Part shown: positions 53,800 to 60,676 of the stretch, in pieces | How the letters are laid out: each line of letters starts with the position of its first letter | Position numbering within the stretch: position 1 is the stretch's first letter | Origin: Antarcticimicrobium sp040365005 | GTDB lineage: Bacteria > Pseudomonadota > Alphaproteobacteria > Rhodobacterales > Rhodobacteraceae | Reading direction: 5' to 3' | DNA length: 64,000 nt | Assembly (NCBI RefSeq): GCF_040365005.1 | Contig: NZ_BAABWV010000018.1 | Span: forward strand, 1 to 64,000 | Program-made: the position numbers and the translations under genes | The notes under the pieces: generated by a model | What the model saw: only the letters and a program-made list of their open reading frames with translations | Told to the model about the DNA's origin: nothing | The model's database searches: none

Positions 53800-55050
53800 A
53801 TGGCAAAGGCAATGACAACGAAGGCGGTGGAGGCGATCAAGCCGAGCCGAAACCGCCACGAATACCCCGACCCGGCGCTAGCCGGTCTCTATCTGGTGGT
53901 CCAGCCTAGCGGGGCGAAATCCTGGGCGCTGCGATACCGCTACGGGGGCAAGCCGAAAAAGCTGACGCTAGGCAAGTGGCCGATCATGGGCATTGCCGCT
54001 GCGCGCGCTGCGGCATCTGATGCGATTGAGGCGGTGGAGCATGGAGACGACCCGAGCGCGGCAAAGAAGAAGGCCAAGGCCGCGAAGATCGAGGCACAGC
54101 TTTCAGAGCGCGACAAGATCAAGACGCTGGTGGAGCAATACGCCAAACGGCATCTGGCAGGGTTGAAATCCGGCGATACAGTCAAGCGCGAGCTAGATCG
54201 GCATGTCGTTGCCAAGTGGGGCGGACGCGATGTTCACGACATTGCCAAGCGCGACGTGATCGACCTGCTGGACGGGATCGCGGATAGCGGGCGGGTTGTG
54301 ACCGCGAACCGGCTTCGCGCCTATCTCAACAAGTTCTTCAACTGGTGTGTTGAGCGCGACATTCTGGACGCAAACCCGGCCACGGGCGTCAAGCCGGTGG
54401 CGAAGGAAACGAGCCGCGACCGGGTTCTGTCCGATGATGAAATCCGATGGTTCTGGAATGCCTGCGACGATCTGGGCCAGCCTTGGGGGTCACTGGGCAA
54501 GGTGCTGTTGCTCACGGGCCAGCGGCTGGGCGAGGTCGCGGGAATGACCGATTCCGAGATCAACGACGACACATGGCATCTAGCATCGGATCGAACGAAA
54601 AATGGCCGCTCCCATGACGTGCCATTGTCAGAGGCAACACGGGACGTTCTGGCGGGGATGGAGCGCATCGACAGCGGGCCGGGCTACTACCACACCACAA
54701 CCGGCGCAACGCCGCTCAGCGGCTATTACAAGGGCCGGGATCACATTGCCGAACGCATGGAAGAGATCGCCGCGAAGGAAACCGGCAAGGCGGTTGAGAT
54801 ACCGCGCTGGACCTTCCACGACCTGCGGCGCACGGCGGCAACGGGAATGGCCCGACTTGGCATCCCTGTTCGCGTGACCGAGGCCGTTCTAAATCACGTC
54901 AGCGGCACCGGCGGCGGGATCGTCGCGGTTTATCAGCGGCACGACTATGCCGACGAAAAACGGAAGGCTCTGGACGCATGGGCGCGACTGGTGGCCGATC
55001 TGGTCGAGGGCAAGGCCGACAACGTGGTGCGGATCGGGGGGGCGTCATGA
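53800..55050 (+). CDS. int: tyrosine-type integrase (P4-like phage/island integrase)
   Basis: This is a 416-aa site-specific recombinase. The N-terminal DUF4102-type arm-binding domain (AVEAIKPSRNRHEYPDPALAG, KSWALRYRYGGKPKKLTLGK) is followed by a core-binding domain and the catalytic domain. Catalytic residues are R242 (GQRLGEV), H340 and R343 (FHDLRRTAATGM), H366 (LNHVSG) and Y378 (VYQRHDY). The start at 53800 begins the MAKAMTTKAVE N-terminus with GAGGGG upstream. It lies next to the left att repeat, transcribed into the element, and uses tRNA-Asn as target. Confidence 0.94.
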   Translation: MAKAMTTKAVEAIKPSRNRHEYPDPALAGLYLVVQPSGAKSWALRYRYGGKPKKLTLGKWPIMGIAAARAAASDAIEAVEHGDDPSAAKKKAKAAKIEAQLSERDKIKTLVEQYAKRHLAGLKSGDTVKRELDRHVVAKWGGRDVHDIAKRDVIDLLDGIADSGRVVTANRLRAYLNKFFNWCVERDILDANPATGVKPVAKETSRDRVLSDDEIRWFWNACDDLGQPWGSLGKVLLLTGQRLGEVAGMTDSEINDDTWHLASDRTKNGRSHDVPLSEATRDVLAGMERIDSGPGYYHTTTGATPLSGYYKGRDHIAERMEEIAAKETGKAVEIPRWTFHDLRRTAATGMARLGIPVRVTEAVLNHVSGTGGGIVAVYQRHDYADEKRKALDAWARLVADLVEGKADNVVRIGGAS

Positions 55051-55469
55051 CTGACAAGCCAGATTGGATACTGTTCATCAATTCGATTGACGAGTCATTG
55101 GAACTGGACGAAAGGGCCGAGCGCATTGCAGAAGTGCTAAAAGACGGAAATCCGTCAAAAGAATTCCTGAGACTTCTAGCCTCGGCAATACGTCCCGATA
55201 ATATTGCGCACGGTTTCAAATTTGAATTGAAGAACCGAGCGCAAGGCCGTCCGGCTGGGCCGGATTGGAGTGTCGGAAAAAGGATGCACGAGATCGTTGA
55301 CGTGCTTGGCCAATCTGTTGACGAGGCGGTTTATCAAGTGCAGCTTGAGAACGGACGAAAGGGACATAGCCGAAGCAAATGCTTTGATGCTCTGCGGGCA
55401 TACCGGCGTGAAATTGAAGAACAAAAGTGGTTTAAAGAAAGAATGGAACGGTTTGGTCCAGAAAACTAG
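55047..55469 (+). CDS. hypothetical protein of the integrated element
   Basis: This is a 140-aa soluble protein with no family that I recognise. Its start overlaps the integrase stop (ATGA), so it is translationally coupled. The N-terminus is acidic (ESLELDERAERIAEVL) and the C-terminal half is charged and helical with lysine/arginine (ALRAYRREIEEQKWFKERME). Coupling to int suggests a recombination accessory or element-maintenance role, but that is inference only. Confidence 0.7.
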   Translation: MTDKPDWILFINSIDESLELDERAERIAEVLKDGNPSKEFLRLLASAIRPDNIAHGFKFELKNRAQGRPAGPDWSVGKRMHEIVDVLGQSVDEAVYQVQLENGRKGHSRSKCFDALRAYRREIEEQKWFKERMERFGPEN

Positions 55470-55524
55470 TTTCTTTTCTGGACCCATATTGCTTGGATGA
55501 TCCGCAAGATTTATGCCTACTAGT

Positions 55525-55560
55525 TAGGCCATGGCATAACCCACAAGGAGCCTTGGCCTA
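55525..55560 (+). promoter_or_regulatory. inverted repeat bracketing the AlpA ribosome binding site
   Basis: TAGGCCA (55525-55531) and TGGCCTA (55554-55560) form a 7-bp perfect stem. The loop contains the AAGGAG site and the stem ends on the A of the ATG. This could tune translation of the AlpA-like protein. Confidence 0.55.
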
Positions 55561-55805
55561 TGAACGTACAAGCACAACCTGCTATCGCGCGCAATCTGCC
55601 CGCCGATAGCTGCAACCCGAACAAGCGTATTGCCGCTGCGGCGGTATGTGATCTGTGCGGCGGTGTCTCGCAGATGACGCTTTGGCGCTGGTTGAACGAT
55701 CCCGTCAAAGAATTCCCGAAGCCGATCTACATCGGACGGCGGCGCTATTGGCGTGAGGCCGCAATCATCGAATGGCTGGAATCGCAAGAAACGAAGGCTG
55801 CGTGA
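55560..55805 (+). CDS. AlpA/excisionase-like winged-helix DNA-binding protein
   Basis: This is an 81-aa protein with the AlpA/Xis MerR-like fold: GGVSQMTLWRWLNDPVKEFP, then PKPIYIGRRRYWREAAIIEWL. Such proteins activate integrase or act as excisionase in P4-like islands. Strong AAGGAG upstream lies within a hairpin loop. The ~30-residue N-terminal extension before the HTH contains a CDLC pair. Confidence 0.85.
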   Translation: MNVQAQPAIARNLPADSCNPNKRIAAAAVCDLCGGVSQMTLWRWLNDPVKEFPKPIYIGRRRYWREAAIIEWLESQETKAA

Positions 55806-55915
55806 GAAACCCCCACCGGCGGCACGGCGGGGGCTGGGGAAAATTTCAAGCTGGCGGGCTTGTTCCCTACCAATAGCACCGTTCGCCGCCGGGAGCAAAT
55901 CCCGAGGTAAGAGCA

Positions 55916-56170
55916 ATGACGAAGATTCAGGCGCGGAAGCTGACCCGGCAACAACGCTGGCGGAAGCGCAACCCCCTCAAATATTGGGCGCACCGAGCAA
56001 CCCATGCCGGGCTGCGCGATGGGCTGATCAAACGCAAGCCATGCGAGGTTTGCGGTGACGAGAACGCAGAGGCGCACCACGACGATTATCACCGGCCTTT
56101 GGTGGTTCGGTGGTTGTGCCGCAAGCACCATCGAGCGGTTCACTACCCGCCGAAAGGGGGGCGCTCTTGA
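55916..56170 (+). CDS. HNH-like/zinc-finger small protein
   Basis: This is an 84-aa basic protein. A C43-x2-C46 and C68-x2-H71/H72 zinc site frames HHDDYHRPLVVRWLC, resembling a minimal HNH or phage zinc-binding module (HHDDY in place of DHIxP). The basic N-terminus (RKLTRQQRWRKRNP) suits DNA binding. It ends one base into the next gene's start (TGATG). Nuclease activity is not certain because the classical second Asn/His positions are not clear. Confidence 0.65.
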   Translation: MTKIQARKLTRQQRWRKRNPLKYWAHRATHAGLRDGLIKRKPCEVCGDENAEAHHDDYHRPLVVRWLCRKHHRAVHYPPKGGRS

Positions 56171-57042
56171 TGACTTATCAGGCTAGCCCGATAAAACGGA
56201 CGCGCGCGACCAAAGAGGAGATGCAGGTTCGCGCCGCGTTCCTGATCACCTACGCCAAGGCACACGCGCCGGTTACGGTTCGGCAACTGTTCTATGCCGC
56301 GACCGTGGCCGACGTTCCCGGCATCGACAAGACCGAGCTTGGCTATAACAAGGTGCAGTCGCAGGTTCTGGAACTGCGGCGCTGTGGCCGTCTGCCCTAT
56401 TACTGCATTGCCGACGCGACCCGCTACATGCGCAAGCCCCGCACCTTCGACGGCTGGGAGGCCGCGCTACAGGACACGGCGCGGCTCTATCGCAAGAGCT
56501 TGTGGGCCGACAGCGATGAAGAGGTTGAAATCTGGCTGGAGAAATCGGCGCTGGCCGGTGTGCTCTATCCTGTCACGTCCGAATATGACGTGCCGCTCAT
56601 GCCGACCGGCGGGTACACGTCCGAGACTTTCGCCTATGGTGCGGTCAACGAAATGCGCGGCACTGGCAAGACGCTGGTGGTCTACGCGCTCTATGACTTC
56701 GACCGATCCGGCCAGGACGCAGCGAATTCCCTGCAAGAAAAGGTGGAGCGGTTCGGCGCAGAATTCGGTGTGCAGGTACGATTTCATCACCTTGGCCTGT
56801 CCTATCACCAAGTCTTGAACCTCGACCTGCCGACGCGCCCGGCCAAGCGCAACACCGCTGCGGATCGTAGGTGGCCGTATGACTTCGCCGCAGAACTGGA
56901 CGCGATCCCGCCGGACACGATCCGGGACATGGTTCGAGAGGCAATCGAGGATCACTTGCCAGCGTATGAACTGGAACACCTGAAGCAGGTAGAGAATGCC
57001 GAGCGTGAAACCCTCCTGCAATTCATCGGAGGGGCGAGCTAA
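56170..57042 (+). CDS. free-standing Topo VI-A/Spo11-like protein (winged helix plus TOPRIM)
   Basis: This is a 290-aa protein with a winged-helix part containing TVRQLFYAATVAD (compare the TKRDIYY catalytic-tyrosine helix of topoisomerase VI subunit A). A TOPRIM part follows with E124 (EIWLEKSAL) and the acidic pair D166/D168 (YALYDFDRSG). The order WHD then TOPRIM is that of Topo VI-A/Spo11. No subunit B is in the window. Free-standing A-subunit-like proteins in mobile elements are known as Mini-A. It is coupled to the HNH-like gene upstream and to the winged-helix gene downstream (TAATG). Activity on DNA is inferred, not shown. Confidence 0.78.
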   Translation: MTYQASPIKRTRATKEEMQVRAAFLITYAKAHAPVTVRQLFYAATVADVPGIDKTELGYNKVQSQVLELRRCGRLPYYCIADATRYMRKPRTFDGWEAALQDTARLYRKSLWADSDEEVEIWLEKSALAGVLYPVTSEYDVPLMPTGGYTSETFAYGAVNEMRGTGKTLVVYALYDFDRSGQDAANSLQEKVERFGAEFGVQVRFHHLGLSYHQVLNLDLPTRPAKRNTAADRRWPYDFAAELDAIPPDTIRDMVREAIEDHLPAYELEHLKQVENAERETLLQFIGGAS

Positions 57043-57581
57043 TGGGGCGCGACAAGCGGAATGAACAGCGACAGCCGCAATTCACCAAGTGGATACGCGC
57101 GCACCGCTTGTTGCCCGCCTGGAAGGCTCTGAGCTTCCCCGCGCGGGACGCATATTTTCACCTACGGGTTCGCTGCTTTGCAGAGGCGAAGAATTCTCAC
57201 AACAACAACGGTGAGGTTTACCGATCCCTGCGCAAGCTGGCCGAGGATATGGGGTGCAGCGTCAAGACCGCAGGCGCGGCGCTGGCAGATCTTCAAGCAA
57301 AAGGCTGGATCGTTTGCACGAACCCTTGGCAGCGCGGCACAGATGGCACCGGGAAGACCGCAACCTTTCGGCTGACGATGTTGCCCGCCGGAAAGCGTGA
57401 GGCCACCAGAGAACCCGAGCGTTGGGCCGTTGGGCATGATTATCCGGTGACCGTGTATCAGACCTATTTACCGAAGCCCCGGCAGGGTCGCGCGCGCAAT
57501 CTGGAAATTCAAAACCCACCCCCCCATTCGGGCACACCCCCGTGCCCTATTCGGGCACAGTTGCGGGCCGTCCAGTCATGA
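57042..57581 (+). CDS. winged-helix/HTH protein of the element, replication-initiator-like
   Basis: This is a 179-aa protein. A helix-turn-helix/winged-helix segment is seen around NGEVYRSLRKLAEDMGCSVK, then TAGAALADLQAKGWI and TFRLTML as the wing. The C-terminus is proline-rich and disordered, and its last codons lie within the first iterated repeats. The ATG overlaps the preceding stop (TAATG). Similar proteins in phages and islands act as replication or control proteins; the adjoining iteron-like repeats favour replication initiation or autoregulation. Confidence 0.65.
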   Translation: MGRDKRNEQRQPQFTKWIRAHRLLPAWKALSFPARDAYFHLRVRCFAEAKNSHNNNGEVYRSLRKLAEDMGCSVKTAGAALADLQAKGWIVCTNPWQRGTDGTGKTATFRLTMLPAGKREATREPERWAVGHDYPVTVYQTYLPKPRQGRARNLEIQNPPPHSGTPPCPIRAQLRAVQS

Positions 57582-57646
57582 AGTGTGCCCTATTCGGATA
57601 CGGAAAACCCAGAATTGGCGCATCTGAGTGTGCCCTATTCGGGGAC
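57519..57646. repeat. four iteron-like copies of GTGCCCTATTCGGGCAC
   Basis: The full palindrome is at 57542-57558. Partial or degenerate copies are at 57519-57535 (right half only), 57585-57601 and 57630-57646. The last three start 43 and 45 bp apart, about four helical turns. They begin inside the 3' end of the HTH gene and run into the leader of the next gene. They may be a replication origin, an operator array, or a packaging site. Confidence 0.72.
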
Positions 57647-57683
57647 ATATCTAATTACCATCCCCTACAGATTGAGCGGCACC

Positions 57684-58016
57684 ATGGAAGATAAGATTGG
57701 CCTCATTGCCCGCATAGAGCGGTTGGAAGCGCAGGTGGCGCGTTTGACCGAAGGACAAGCCGACTTTCTCACACCAGCACTACGCCGCGCGACTGGTGGA
57801 GAATGGAAGACGGCGGGCGAACTTTGGCGATTAGCACAAGCTGAGGCACATGCAGCCGCAGCGACCGGCGATCCCGAGCCTGAACTTGCTGAGGCGTTGC
57901 GCCTGGAGGGCATCCAATCCGCGCACGGGCTGGGCCGGTGGCTTGCCGGGCGTGAAGATGAGGGCGTTGAACGTGGGCCAGCCTGCCGGGATGGCGTTCT
58001 TTACCTCGTGCTATAA
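57684..58016 (+). CDS. small coiled-coil protein of the element
   Basis: This is a 110-aa soluble protein. Residues 4-28 (IGLIARIERLEAQVARLTEGQ region) are a short coiled coil, followed by a helical domain (LTPALRRATGGEWKTAGELWRLA). I prefer the ATG at 57684; the frame is open from 57585 but that extension translates across the iterated repeats. No family is recognised. It precedes the capsid gene and may be a scaffold-like or regulatory protein (inference). Confidence 0.6.
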   Translation: MEDKIGLIARIERLEAQVARLTEGQADFLTPALRRATGGEWKTAGELWRLAQAEAHAAAATGDPEPELAEALRLEGIQSAHGLGRWLAGREDEGVERGPACRDGVLYLVL

Positions 58017-58017
58017 G

Positions 58018-58075
58018 GGGGGTGGTCAAACCATAAATTGGCCGTCCTCGCCACGACCCATGCCCCCCATTCATT
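58018..58075 (+). terminator. G6/C6 hairpin between early and structural genes
   Basis: A GGGGGG tract just after the stop codon can pair with CCCCCC about 40 bases on, next to ATGCCCCCCATTCAT. The same layout recurs after the J-like gene (62797-62855). No T run follows, so it may be a processing or termination boundary rather than a classic terminator. Confidence 0.45.
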
Positions 58076-58224
58076 TTCACACAGATTAATTCTGAAATGG
58101 GGGTACGGGTATTGCGGTTTCGCGTGATCTGAAACCGCCCTGCCCGTTTCGTCTGAATCCTATGAATGGTATTTTCATCCCGACCGAAATTGATGAGCGA
58201 AACGCTTGAAAGGAGAATAAAACA

Positions 58225-59280
58225 GTGTCTGACTTTTCTCGACAAATTGCCAGCTTGGAACAGGTGTCCAATGCGGCGCTAGTCCCGTGGATGTCACGCA
58301 TAAAAGCGATGGGGCTTCACCATGATATTGAATCCATTGAAGGTGCAGCACGACGACTTGGCGCACCCGCCGAATTGGCGGCAAAAATCAAAGCTGCGGT
58401 TGGCGCTGAGGTTTCCAGCGACGCACCCGGATTGTCCGGGGCATCTGCGGCGGTTACAGCCTTCATTTCTCAAATGCGCACCCAATCCGTTCTCGCCCGC
58501 ATTTTTGCGGAACGCTGGGCGTTGCGAGTGCCCTTCAACACCCGCCTGATGAGCGTCGGAATGGATGCCACGGCGGCGGTCGTCACCGGCGGAAAACCGA
58601 TCCCCGTTACCGATCTGGATTGGGATGATCCCTTGATTGTTGAGCGCGAAAAGATCGCGGCGGCGTTGGTTCTGACGAAAGAACTTTGGGCGGATGCAAC
58701 GGCGGCAGGGCAAGGATTCGTCAACACCCAAATGCGCGCGGCAATCGCCACAGCCTGCGATAACTTCCTTTTCGCAAAACTCACTGATTCCGGTACGTCC
58801 GACGAGACGGTCACGACGTTAGGCGGGCTTCCAGACATTGACGATCTGCGTGGGGCAATGTTGGGCGCTTTGAACTCTGTGCACACCCGCGCGGCTGGTA
58901 ATCCGGTTTGGGCCGTGTCTCCGACAGCCGCGAATATGCTGGCAATGGTCGGCGACGAAGAACTCAATCCATTTTCGGGCCAGGTTGCGAAGATCCCGGC
59001 GGTGATCACCAGTGGTTTCACCGGAAGCCGGATGGGGCTGGTCGATGCAGCGGCAATCGGCGGAAACCTAGACCGCCTTGAGATCGTTTCGACTGATGAG
59101 GCGGTGGTTGAAATGGCAACCGACCCGACGAACGACACGACAACCCCAACTGGCAGCGACAGCGTCGTGAGCCTGTTTCAGACCGACAGCGTAGCGATGA
59201 AGTATGTGGTTCATCTCGGACTTGAGCCGGTGCGCGACAATTCTGCCGCGTTTATCACCTTCGATGAAGGCGGATCGTGA
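58225..59280 (+). CDS. HK97-fold phage major capsid protein
   Basis: This is a 351-aa protein with the organisation of HK97-type major capsid proteins. A helical N-terminal delta-like region (residues 1-70) is followed by the mature domain (AFISQMRTQSVLARIF, PFNTRLMSVGMDATAAVVTGGKPI, ALVLTKELW) and a late G-loop/A-domain with AVVEMATDPTN. It starts at a GTG with a strong AAGGAGAA site 7 bases upstream. The prohead protease gene follows immediately; capsid-before-protease is the reverse of the usual HK97 order. Confidence 0.82.
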   Translation: MSDFSRQIASLEQVSNAALVPWMSRIKAMGLHHDIESIEGAARRLGAPAELAAKIKAAVGAEVSSDAPGLSGASAAVTAFISQMRTQSVLARIFAERWALRVPFNTRLMSVGMDATAAVVTGGKPIPVTDLDWDDPLIVEREKIAAALVLTKELWADATAAGQGFVNTQMRAAIATACDNFLFAKLTDSGTSDETVTTLGGLPDIDDLRGAMLGALNSVHTRAAGNPVWAVSPTAANMLAMVGDEELNPFSGQVAKIPAVITSGFTGSRMGLVDAAAIGGNLDRLEIVSTDEAVVEMATDPTNDTTTPTGSDSVVSLFQTDSVAMKYVVHLGLEPVRDNSAAFITFDEGGS

Positions 59281-60017
59281 TGGAGATCGCAAAGGATATG
59301 CAGCGCGCCCATGCGGTGATTCAGGTGAAGCGGGCCGACAATGAGGCCCGCCGCATCGCTGGCATCGCATCGACCCCGACAGCGGATAGGCAGGGCGACA
59401 TTCTGGAACCGGAAGGGGCGGAATTCAAACTGCCGTTTCCATTGCTGCTAGGCCACGACCACACGCAGCCGCTTGGCGAGATCACCGACGCGCGAGTGAC
59501 GCCGCAGGGCATTTACATCGCCGCTCAAATTGCGCCCGAAGGGACAACCGCGAAGATTGACGAGGCGTGGCGAATGATCCGCGCGGGGCTGATCAAGGGC
59601 CTTTCGGTCGGGTTCATCGGACGTGAGGCCGAACCACTTCCCGGCGGTGGACTGCGTTTCAAGAAATGGGAAATCATTGAAACGAGCGCGGTCACGGTTG
59701 CGGCGAACCCAGAGGCCGGAATCACTGAGGTTAAGCGGCTGACCGATACCCGGAAGGCAGCACCCGCGCCCGGCAGCATCCCCCCCTACCCCCGGCACCT
59801 GTCAGCGGATGAGCAACAAGCGGTGCGCGAGAAGGCCGTGAGGGATCACCTCGACGGCATCGTGAAGCGCACGGCGGCGGCGACGGGCCGATCCGAAGCA
59901 GAGGTACGCAAGGCACACGCTGCGGGCTATGCCGAACAGATGGCCGAGATCGTCGTGCATCTGCGCTGGCAGGAAGAGCGCATCAAGGAATTGGAGACCC
60001 GACATGAAAACGAGTGA
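59280..60017 (+). CDS. HK97-family prohead protease (S78/U35)
   Basis: This is a 245-aa serine protease that matures the capsid. The catalytic histidine is in PLLLGHDHTQPLG and the serine in GLIKGLSVGFIG, with the third residue in TSAVTVAANPEAG. I use the ATG at 59280 (overlapping the capsid stop); a GTG three bases earlier is possible. The C-terminal ~90 residues (helical, charged) resemble a scaffold extension fused to the protease, as in some HK97-like phages. The following small gene overlaps its end by 14 bases. Confidence 0.87.
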   Translation: MEIAKDMQRAHAVIQVKRADNEARRIAGIASTPTADRQGDILEPEGAEFKLPFPLLLGHDHTQPLGEITDARVTPQGIYIAAQIAPEGTTAKIDEAWRMIRAGLIKGLSVGFIGREAEPLPGGGLRFKKWEIIETSAVTVAANPEAGITEVKRLTDTRKAAPAPGSIPPYPRHLSADEQQAVREKAVRDHLDGIVKRTAAATGRSEAEVRKAHAAGYAEQMAEIVVHLRWQEERIKELETRHENE

Positions 60018-60198
60018 CGCGATACTGATGGCTTTTCGTCAATCTCTCGATGAGCAATTGCTTGGCATTGAGCAGGTCGACGCCGTGCTTTGCGAGGATG
60101 GCGCAGCCATAATCCTGTACGGGCACACATCCGACCCTGACGTGACCTTTACCGCATCCCTGCCCGTGCCTGCCGCGCTCGAATGGTCGCGGATATGA
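60004..60198 (+). CDS. small hypothetical protein after the protease
   Basis: This is a 64-aa protein starting at 60004, overlapping the protease end by 14 bases in another frame. It has a short helix then beta-rich C-terminus (AAIILYGHTSDPDVTFTASL). No family is recognised. A stop followed by a long G tract ends it. The tight overlap supports a real, co-translated gene. Confidence 0.55.
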   Translation: MKTSDAILMAFRQSLDEQLLGIEQVDAVLCEDGAAIILYGHTSDPDVTFTASLPVPAALEWSRI

Positions 60199-60295
60199 AG
60201 GGGGGGGCTTCCGTTACTTGCTGAGGCCAATAGACAAAACCGACGGCCCCGGCTTTCGCACACATCCACAGTCAGAAAATCCAGAGGCAAGAGCA

Positions 60296-60667
60296 ATGAC
60301 CGCCAGACTCCCGTTAAAAAAGGCCGTGCTGACAGGCGCGGCGGCAAAGAACCCGCAGCGATACCGCGACCGCTCCGAACCCGAGACGAAACCCTTGGGC
60401 GATCCGCCTAAGCACCTCAGCGCCACAGAGCGGGCCGCATGGCGCGCGTTCGCCCAAGAGCTTCCTTGGCTGGCAGACAGCGACAGGGCGCTCCTGGCGT
60501 CAGCCTGTGCGCTTCGGGCGCGGGTTCAAGCCGGTGGCGACATATCGACGGCAGATATTCGGGAACTGCGAATGCACCTAGTCAGCTTGGGCGCAACTCC
60601 GATTGCCCGGCAGAACGTGGTGACGCCGGAAGACCCCGAAGACGATCCTTGGGCGAAATTTCTGTAG
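60296..60667 (+). CDS. possible phage terminase small subunit (P27-like)
   Basis: This is a 123-aa protein, basic at the N-terminus. The central stretch PPKHLSATERAAWRAFAQEL, PWLADSDRALLASACALRAR follows the P27-family small-terminase pattern (PxxLsxxxxxxWxxl...L...Dxxxlxxyc). A GAGGCAAGAGCA leader precedes the ATG. It is followed after 9 bases by the tail-tip gene, with no large terminase or portal between, so the usual partner is missing. A regulatory helical protein is the alternative. Confidence 0.5.
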   Translation: MTARLPLKKAVLTGAAAKNPQRYRDRSEPETKPLGDPPKHLSATERAAWRAFAQELPWLADSDRALLASACALRARVQAGGDISTADIRELRMHLVSLGATPIARQNVVTPEDPEDDPWAKFL

Positions 60668-60676
60668 GGGCTGGAC

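Noticed and set aside
57526..57646. CRISPR array
   Set aside because: The four repeats are short palindromes at 23-45 bp spacing, degenerate, without uniform spacers or cas genes; iteron- or operator-like repeats fit better.
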